From an uncultured Eubacteriales bacterium (GTDB lineage Bacteria > Bacillota > Clostridia > Oscillospirales > CAG-382): 12,481 nt of DNA. The translations under genes were made by a program, and so were the position numbers. Below are positions 6,658-12,481 of the stretch, one piece after another. Each line of letters begins with the position of its first letter. Position 1 is the stretch's first letter. Location of the stretch: assembly GCA_934444485.1 (NCBI GenBank), contig CAKSCN010000065.1, positions 1 through 12,481 of the forward strand. The letters are read 5' to 3'. The notes beneath the pieces were generated by a model. The model worked only from the letters and a program-made list of their open reading frames with translations. It was not told the origin of the DNA and made no database searches.

Positions 6658-6685
6658 GTTTCCCGGTCTTCGGTAATCGGGAAGC
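6658..6685 (+). other. Intercistronic hairpin between hydC and the GHKL ATPase gene
   Basis: GTTTCCCG (6658-6665) pairs with CGGGAAGC (6678-6685): 8 bp with one T-G pair and a 12-base loop that contains CTTCGG. No T-run follows, so full termination is unlikely. It lies 16 bases past the hydC stop and 20 before the next ATG, a position suited to an RNA-processing or 3'-stabilising element. Confidence 0.5.
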
Positions 6686-6704
6686 GACATAGGTACAGGC
6701 AGAT

Positions 6705-7265
6705 ATGAGAGAACTTTCTTTAAACATTCTTGACATCACGGAAAACTCGCTTTCGGCTGGAGCAAAAAACGTATCGGTCGAGATAGACGAAACCTCGGAC
6801 GGACTTTTTACGCTCACCATAACCGACGACGGCTGCGGTATGTCGAAAGAAATGGTTGAAAGCGTCATTGATCCTTTCTGCACCACGAGAAAAACGAGAA
6901 AGGTCGGACTCGGCATTCCCCTTCTGAAGCTCGCAGCCGAACAGACCGGCGGCAGTCTTTCGATAGAATCGAAGCCCGAGGCAGAGTACCCGGAGTCTCA
7001 CGGAACGGTCGTGAGAGCGGTATTTCACTCCGACAGCATCGACTTCACCCCTCTGGGCGACATCGCTTCGACTCTTGTCGTTCTCATACAGGGAAGCCCC
7101 GACGTGGATTTTATATTCCGTCACACTGCTCCCTCCGGAGAGGTTTTCCTATCGACTTCACAGATGCGTGAGGTTCTCGGAAACGATGTTTCTCTTTCGG
7201 ATTTTTCCGTTTTGAAATGGATAAAGGATTATATCGCCGAGTCCTATGCAAATCTAAAAAAATAA
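6705..7265 (+). CDS. Stand-alone GHKL (histidine-kinase-like) ATPase in the hydrogenase operon
   Basis: A 186-residue cytoplasmic ATP-binding protein. The Bergerat fold motifs are complete: N box ENSLSAGAK (13-21), G1 DDGCGM (42-47 region), F-box-like DPFCTTR and G2 VGLGIPLLK (about 67-76). It has no HisKA dimerisation/phosphoacceptor domain, sensor or membrane segment. The MutL/anti-sigma-like N box and lack of a His site suggest an ATP switch or protein kinase of the SpoIIAB/RsbW sort rather than a sensor kinase. The last 80 residues are a separate small region with no motif I know. The start MRELSLNILDI matches how this family begins. Its ribosome site is weak (only AGG or CAGG near 6691-6699), unlike its neighbours, so it is probably made in smaller amounts. 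Role in hydrogenase regulation or assembly is inferred only from position. Confidence 0.82.
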   Translation: MRELSLNILDITENSLSAGAKNVSVEIDETSDGLFTLTITDDGCGMSKEMVESVIDPFCTTRKTRKVGLGIPLLKLAAEQTGGSLSIESKPEAEYPESHGTVVRAVFHSDSIDFTPLGDIASTLVVLIQGSPDVDFIFRHTAPSGEVFLSTSQMREVLGNDVSLSDFSVLKWIKDYIAESYANLKK

Positions 7266-7280
7266 TCGGAGGTACTTTCA

Positions 7281-7649
7281 ATGAAAAGCTTGGCAGATCT
7301 TATGGCTATCAGAGATAGAATGAAGAACAGTGTCAATCTCCGCGAAGCTGCGGAGGGCGGTACCCGTATCGTTGTAGGTATGGCTACCTGCGGTATAGCT
7401 GCCGGTGCAAGACCGGTTCTCAACGCCTTTGTCGAAAAGGTTGCCGAGAAGAATCTTGAGGACGTTCAGGTAACACAGACAGGCTGCATCGGCATTTGCC
7501 AGTACGAGCCCGTTGTTGAAATTTATCAGCCCGGCAAGGAAAAGGTCACTTACGTTAAGATGACCGCCGAGAAGGCTGCAAAGGTTGTCGAGGATCACAT
7601 CGTCGGCGGCAAGATAGTCACCGAGTACACCATCGGTGCTGCTAAATAA
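7281..7649 (+). CDS. HndB/HydD-like thioredoxin-fold ferredoxin-type protein
   Basis: A 122-residue protein of the (2Fe-2S) thioredoxin-like ferredoxin family, matching the HndB/HydD accessory subunit of NAD(P)-linked [FeFe]-hydrogenases. The first half-site is VVGMATCGIAAGA (C37) and the second is TGCIGICQYEP (C69, C73). Only three cysteines occur in the whole protein: the position that is the second cysteine in related domains (for example CGGTGC in the next gene) is Gly42 here. It may therefore bind a cluster with another ligand, or none, and serve structurally. A strong GGAGG (7268-7272) lies nine bases before ATG. It sits directly before hydB, as in the hnd operon order hndA-B-C-D. Confidence 0.85.
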   Translation: MKSLADLMAIRDRMKNSVNLREAAEGGTRIVVGMATCGIAAGARPVLNAFVEKVAEKNLEDVQVTQTGCIGICQYEPVVEIYQPGKEKVTYVKMTAEKAAKVVEDHIVGGKIVTEYTIGAAK

Positions 7650-7669
7650 TCAAGGAGGAATAAAGAAAT

Positions 7670-9460
<1,791 letters not shown>

Positions 9461-9475
9461 GGAAGGTGTAACACA

Positions 9476-11227
9476 GTGGATCTTTTGAACATAAAAATCA
9501 ACGGCAGAGATTATCAGGTGGAAAACGGCGTTACTATCCTCGAGGCGTGCAGAAAGGCCAACATCCACGTTCCCACTCTTTGCTACATGAAAGAAATTAA
9601 CGCCATCGGCGCTTGCCGTATATGTCTCGTTGACTGTGCGGTTAAGCCCGGCGGTCCCAAGAAGCTTGTTGCTTCGTGCGTAATGCCCGTTTCCGACGGC
9701 ATGGAAATTTTCACAAACACTCCCGCAGTCAGAAAGGCAAGAAAGCTCAACCTCGAGCTTCTCCTTTCCGACCACGAGAAGAAGTGCCTCTCCTGCGTGA
9801 GAAGCCAGAACTGCGAACTTCAGACTCTCGCAAAGGAATACGGCGTTGACGAAGATCATTTCGCCGGCAAGAAGAATCACTACGAGCCTGAGGTTTCCAC
9901 GGCGTTCTTGGTAAGAGACAACGACAAGTGTATCGGTTGCCGCAGATGCGTTGCCGTATGTAAGTACAATCAGGGCGTCGGCGTAATCGGTGCAAACGAC
10001 AGAGGCTTTGACACACACATCGCCTGCGCATTCGAGACTCCTCTCGGAGAGAATCCCTGTATCGGCTGCGGTCAGTGTATCGTTGCATGTCCGACAGGCG
10101 CACTCCGTGAGAAAGACGACACCGACAAGGTTCTCGAGGCTCTCGCAGATCCGACAAAGCACGTTGCAATCTGTGCCGCTCCTTCCGTAAGAGCAACTCT
10201 CGGCGAGTGCTTCGGCATGGAACCCGGCACCGACGTAGAGGGTAAGATGGTTGCCGCTATGAAGGCTCTCGGCTTTGACGGCGTATATGACATGAACATG
10301 ACTGCCGACCTCACAATCATGGAGGAAGCTACCGAGCTTATCGGCAGAATTCAGAACGGTGGAGCGCTTCCGCTCATCACCTCCTGCTCGCCCGGTTGGA
10401 TTAAGTACTGCGAGCACTACTTCCCCGAATTTATCCCGAACCTCTCCTCCTGCAAGTCTCCTCAGCAGATGTTCGGTGCGGTTTACAAGACCTACTACGC
10501 TGAAAAGCACGGTCTTGACCCCAAGGACATCTTCTTCGTATCCTGCATTCCCTGCACGGCTAAGAAGTTCGAGGTTACAAGAGACCACCAGAATGCGGCA
10601 GGTGTTCCCGACGTTGACGTTGCAATCACCACAAGAGAGCTCAGCCGTCTCATCATGAATGCCGGCATCAACTTCAAGGGTCTCGAGGATGAAAAGTTCG
10701 ACACTCCGTTTGAAATCGGTTCCGGTGCGGGCGCTATCTTCGGTGCTACCGGCGGCGTTATGGAGGCAGCTCTCAGATATGCGGCAGAGGTTATCCTCGG
10801 CAAGCCTCTCGAAGTTATCGACTTCACCGACGTAAGAGGTACCGACGCACTCAAGACAAAGACCTACAAGCTCGGCGATCTCGAGGTTAAGGTCGCTGTA
10901 ACAAGCGGTACCGCAAACGCAAAGAAGCTTCTCACAGACATAAAGGAAGGCAAGGCAGACTACACCTTCGTTGAAGTCATGGCTTGCCCCGGCGGCTGTG
11001 TAAACGGCGGCGGTCAGCCCTATCAGCCGATGTCGGTACGCAACAATATCGACCTCAAGGCTATCCGTGCAAAGGTTCTCTACGATGCGGACAAGAATCT
11101 TCCTTACAGAAAGTCTCAGGACAACCCGATTGTCAAGATGCTTTACAAGGAATACTTCGGCGAACCCGGCAGCCACAAGGCTCATGAGGTTCTCCACACC
11201 TCTTATGTTGCAAGAGGCAAGAACTGA
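9476..11227 (+). CDS. hydA: [FeFe]-hydrogenase catalytic subunit HydA (group A, M3-type domain layout)
   Basis: A 583-residue enzyme catalysing reversible H2 formation. Domains are: plant-type [2Fe-2S] (C36, C47, C50, C68); His-Cys [4Fe-4S] (H100, C104, C107, C113); two [4Fe-4S] clusters (C152, C155, C158, C162; C195, C198, C201, C205); and the H-cluster domain from about 225. H-cluster signatures are TSCSPGW (302-308), IPCTAKKFE (358-366) and the ACPGGC core of 500-515 (C504, C508). Against CpI numbering, a constant offset of +5 matches the proton-path residues E284, E287, R291, S324 and C304. Two positions depart from CpI: Ser305 for the ligand C300, and Ile358 for Met353. It lacks the C-terminal extension of Thermotoga HydA. 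The GTG start is set by GGAAGGTG (9461-9468). With HydB and HydC it should form an NAD-dependent, probably bifurcating complex. The HydE/F/G maturases are not in the window. Confidence 0.95.
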   Translation: MDLLNIKINGRDYQVENGVTILEACRKANIHVPTLCYMKEINAIGACRICLVDCAVKPGGPKKLVASCVMPVSDGMEIFTNTPAVRKARKLNLELLLSDHEKKCLSCVRSQNCELQTLAKEYGVDEDHFAGKKNHYEPEVSTAFLVRDNDKCIGCRRCVAVCKYNQGVGVIGANDRGFDTHIACAFETPLGENPCIGCGQCIVACPTGALREKDDTDKVLEALADPTKHVAICAAPSVRATLGECFGMEPGTDVEGKMVAAMKALGFDGVYDMNMTADLTIMEEATELIGRIQNGGALPLITSCSPGWIKYCEHYFPEFIPNLSSCKSPQQMFGAVYKTYYAEKHGLDPKDIFFVSCIPCTAKKFEVTRDHQNAAGVPDVDVAITTRELSRLIMNAGINFKGLEDEKFDTPFEIGSGAGAIFGATGGVMEAALRYAAEVILGKPLEVIDFTDVRGTDALKTKTYKLGDLEVKVAVTSGTANAKKLLTDIKEGKADYTFVEVMACPGGCVNGGGQPYQPMSVRNNIDLKAIRAKVLYDADKNLPYRKSQDNPIVKMLYKEYFGEPGSHKAHEVLHTSYVARGKN

Positions 11228-11247
11228 TCTCACGGCATAAAAATTCA

Positions 11248-11285
11248 AGCGTGTATGGTTAATTTCCGTACACGCTCTTTTATTT
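11248..11285 (+). terminator. Strong terminator of the hydrogenase operon, possibly bidirectional
   Basis: AGCGTGTATGG (11248-11258) pairs with CCGTACACGCT (11266-11276): 11 bp with one T-G pair and a 7-base loop, followed by CTTTTATTTT. On the minus strand the same stem is followed by a TTTTT run (opposite about 11239-11243), so it may also stop transcripts of the convergent peptidase gene. Confidence 0.85.
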
Positions 11286-11295
11286 TAGCCAAAGC

Positions 11296-11994
11296 TTATT
11301 CCCAGTTTTCTTTTGACAATCTCTCGGAAAGCAATTTCAGTTTGCGCTCTGCTTCACGGTAATTCGGGCAGTACCTCTCAACTGTTTTCCAAAACCTTTC
11401 GCTGTGGTTATGCTCCTTTATGTGCGACAGCTCGTGAATAATGACGTACTTCACTGTTTCCTCGTCCGCCATAATGAGCCGCCACGAAAAGTTCAGCGAA
11501 TTCTTGCCGCTGCAGCTTCCCCACCGTGTTTTTGCGGAGTTTACCTTTACCGCAGTCGGTGTGACCTTCATCTGCTTTGCAAGGTCGGGAACGTGAGTAT
11601 GAAGATACTGCTCGGCAAGCTTCCTGTAAAGCATCACGATACCGCGTTTTATGGTTTCGAGAGGTAGTATTCCCGGTGCATAAAAGGCATTTCCGTCAAA
11701 GCCTATTCTGTTTTCGTTGCCCTGCTTAAGCTCGTATTCCCTGCCGAGGTACAAAAGCTTACTGCCGAAAGTCACGCAAAAGCTGTCTCTTTCACGACTT
11801 GCCGCCTTTTGCCGTTCTACCGCACTGCGAATAAACATCCTGTTATCAATTATCGCACGCTCAATTTCTGCGGCAGGCACATATCTTGCGGCTCTGACCT
11901 CAACCTCGCCCTTTTCGTTAATCTTTATACCTATCGTTTTTCTCGGCGAACGGACAAGTGTATACTCAATGCCCGTGGTTTTTTCAACACTCAT
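11296..11994 (-). CDS. YgjP-type zinc metallopeptidase (DUF45/M48-like)
   Basis: A 232-residue protein of the YgjP/DUF45 family of predicted zinc metallopeptidases. The N-terminal half is a beta-rich domain (YTLVRSPRKTIGIKI and the EVRAARYVP segment). The C-terminal half has the family motif TRWGSCS (156-162) and the zinc site HELSH (187-191) with a third ligand, probably H197 in HNHSERFW. All expected catalytic residues (H187, E188, H191) are present. There is no signal peptide, so it is cytoplasmic. In E. coli the family member is linked to restriction-modification loci and its substrate is unknown. No convincing Shine-Dalgarno lies before the ATG: the upstream bases read GTAATATAAT. Translation may therefore depend on read-through from rhaA, or the transcript may be leaderless. 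The conserved sequence begins near residue 8, which supports this start. Confidence 0.88.
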   Translation of the reverse strand: MSVEKTTGIEYTLVRSPRKTIGIKINEKGEVEVRAARYVPAAEIERAIIDNRMFIRSAVERQKAASRERDSFCVTFGSKLLYLGREYELKQGNENRIGFDGNAFYAPGILPLETIKRGIVMLYRKLAEQYLHTHVPDLAKQMKVTPTAVKVNSAKTRWGSCSGKNSLNFSWRLIMADEETVKYVIIHELSHIKEHNHSERFWKTVERYCPNYREAERKLKLLSERLSKENWE

Positions 11995-12002
11995 ATTATA
12001 TT

Positions 12003-12040
12003 ACAAAGCGACACCGCAAAGCCGAAACAATGCGGTGCCA
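12003..12040 (-). terminator. Probable terminator of rhaA on the minus strand
   Basis: Read on the minus strand, GGCACCGCA (12039-12031) pairs with TGCGGTGTC (12018-12010): 9 bp with one G-U pair and a 12-base loop, followed only by GCTTTGT. The stem is strong but the T-tract is weak, so read-through into the peptidase gene is plausible. Confidence 0.55.
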
Positions 12041-12046
12041 AAACTT

Positions 12047-12481
12047 TTATCCTCTCTTGAAAAGTACGTCTTTTTCGTACTTTCTTACGTCTGCAAGCCA
12101 GTTGAGTCCGGTCGGAACGCCGCTCTTCTCGCAGTAGTAATCCCAAACTGCGGCGAAGGGATAGGTCTTGAGTTCCTCGGTCATGGCAAGTCTTGTTGTG
12201 TAGTCAAGCTCGTTCTCTGCTTTGGTAAGAGTCTCCGACGGCTCGAGAAGCGCCATAAGGAGTGCTTTCATCGTGTTTCTCGTACCTATTGCCCACGCCG
12301 CAACACGGTTTATACTTGCGTCGAAGTAGTCGAGGGCGATGTTTATCTTCTCGGTCTTGCCGCTTCTTATTATCTCGTGACCTATTGCACGAAGCTCGTC
12401 GTCGAGAATAACAACGTGGTCGCTGTCCCATCTTACGGGGCGGGAAACATGGAGAAGGATCTCATCGATGAAGAGAAGCAC
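12047..12481 (-). CDS. rhaA: L-rhamnose isomerase, C-terminal part (5' end outside window)
   Basis: This is the last 144 codons of L-rhamnose isomerase, which converts L-rhamnose to L-rhamnulose with Mn2+/Zn2+ in the cytoplasm. The frame is open to the right edge, so the first visible Met is internal. The family normally has about 415-420 residues, so roughly the last third is seen. Recognisable blocks are LLHVSRPVRWDSDHVV with the metal-binding DSDH, ILDDEL, IALDYFDASINR and AAWAIGTRN, then PFAAVWDYYC and a C-terminal YEKDVLFKRG. These match the E. coli enzyme's active-site and C-terminal segments. It implies rhamnose use, with rhaB/rhaD probably upstream on this strand outside the window. 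It is unrelated in function to the hydrogenase and lies convergent to it. Confidence 0.93.
   Translation of the reverse strand: MLLFIDEILLHVSRPVRWDSDHVVILDDELRAIGHEIIRSGKTEKINIALDYFDASINRVAAWAIGTRNTMKALLMALLEPSETLTKAENELDYTTRLAMTEELKTYPFAAVWDYYCEKSGVPTGLNWLADVRKYEKDVLFKRG

Noticed and set aside
11995..12023. Minus-strand TATAAT (12000-11995) as a promoter of the peptidase gene
   Set aside because: It abuts the ATG so closely that transcription would begin inside the gene, and no -35-like hexamer lies 16-18 bases upstream (GGCTTT at the 17-base spacing).

Overview
The window looks like a chromosomal segment of an anaerobic, fermentative Clostridia bacterium, most likely from the Ruminococcaceae/Oscillospirales side. 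This is inferred from the gene families, strong AGGAGG-type ribosome sites, short intergenic gaps and moderate GC. I see no insertion sequence, phage gene, tRNA, rRNA or CRISPR array.

Layout, left to right. (1) The 3' end of a ComEC-type metallo-beta-lactamase-fold protein carrying a C-terminal Ada-like metal-binding tail. (2) An 827-residue secreted protein with YcdB/YcdC-like repeats and a degenerate S-layer homology tail. It stands alone between an apparent ECF-sigma promoter and a strong terminator. (3) A unit with a very good extended -10 promoter: two tandem NodB-type deacetylase paralogues without signal peptides, a small DRTGG-type protein and a PHP-domain hydrolase. It ends at a terminator that overlaps the last stop codon. 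(4) A second unit with a near-consensus promoter (TTGACA-17-TATACT) and a leader of about 140 nt containing a good match to the Rex operator. It encodes a multimeric [FeFe]-hydrogenase: a HydC/NuoE-like subunit, a stand-alone GHKL ATPase, a HndB/HydD-like thioredoxin-fold protein, a HydB/NuoF-like flavoprotein and the catalytic HydA. A strong hairpin terminator follows. (5) Convergent on the minus strand: a YgjP-type zinc metallopeptidase and, at the right edge, the C-terminal third of L-rhamnose isomerase (RhaA).

How the genes fit together. HydC, HydB and HydA have the domain set of NAD-dependent, probably electron-bifurcating/confurcating hydrogenases: HydB oxidises NADH at FMN, HydA makes H2 at the H-cluster, and reduced ferredoxin is the second electron source. 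A Rex site (repression relieved by high NADH) in the leader makes sense for an enzyme that removes NADH. Three proteins of unknown role, DRTGG, PHP and GHKL, accompany it. This is the least understood part of the window and the best candidate for an undescribed regulatory or assembly system.

The catalytic subunit has an unusual first H-cluster signature (TSCSPGW). Register arithmetic against the Clostridium pasteurianum CpI numbering puts a serine where CpI has a cubane-ligating cysteine. No stretch longer than 300 bases lacks a gene. The longest gap (5900-6147) holds a terminator, promoter, operator and structured leader.
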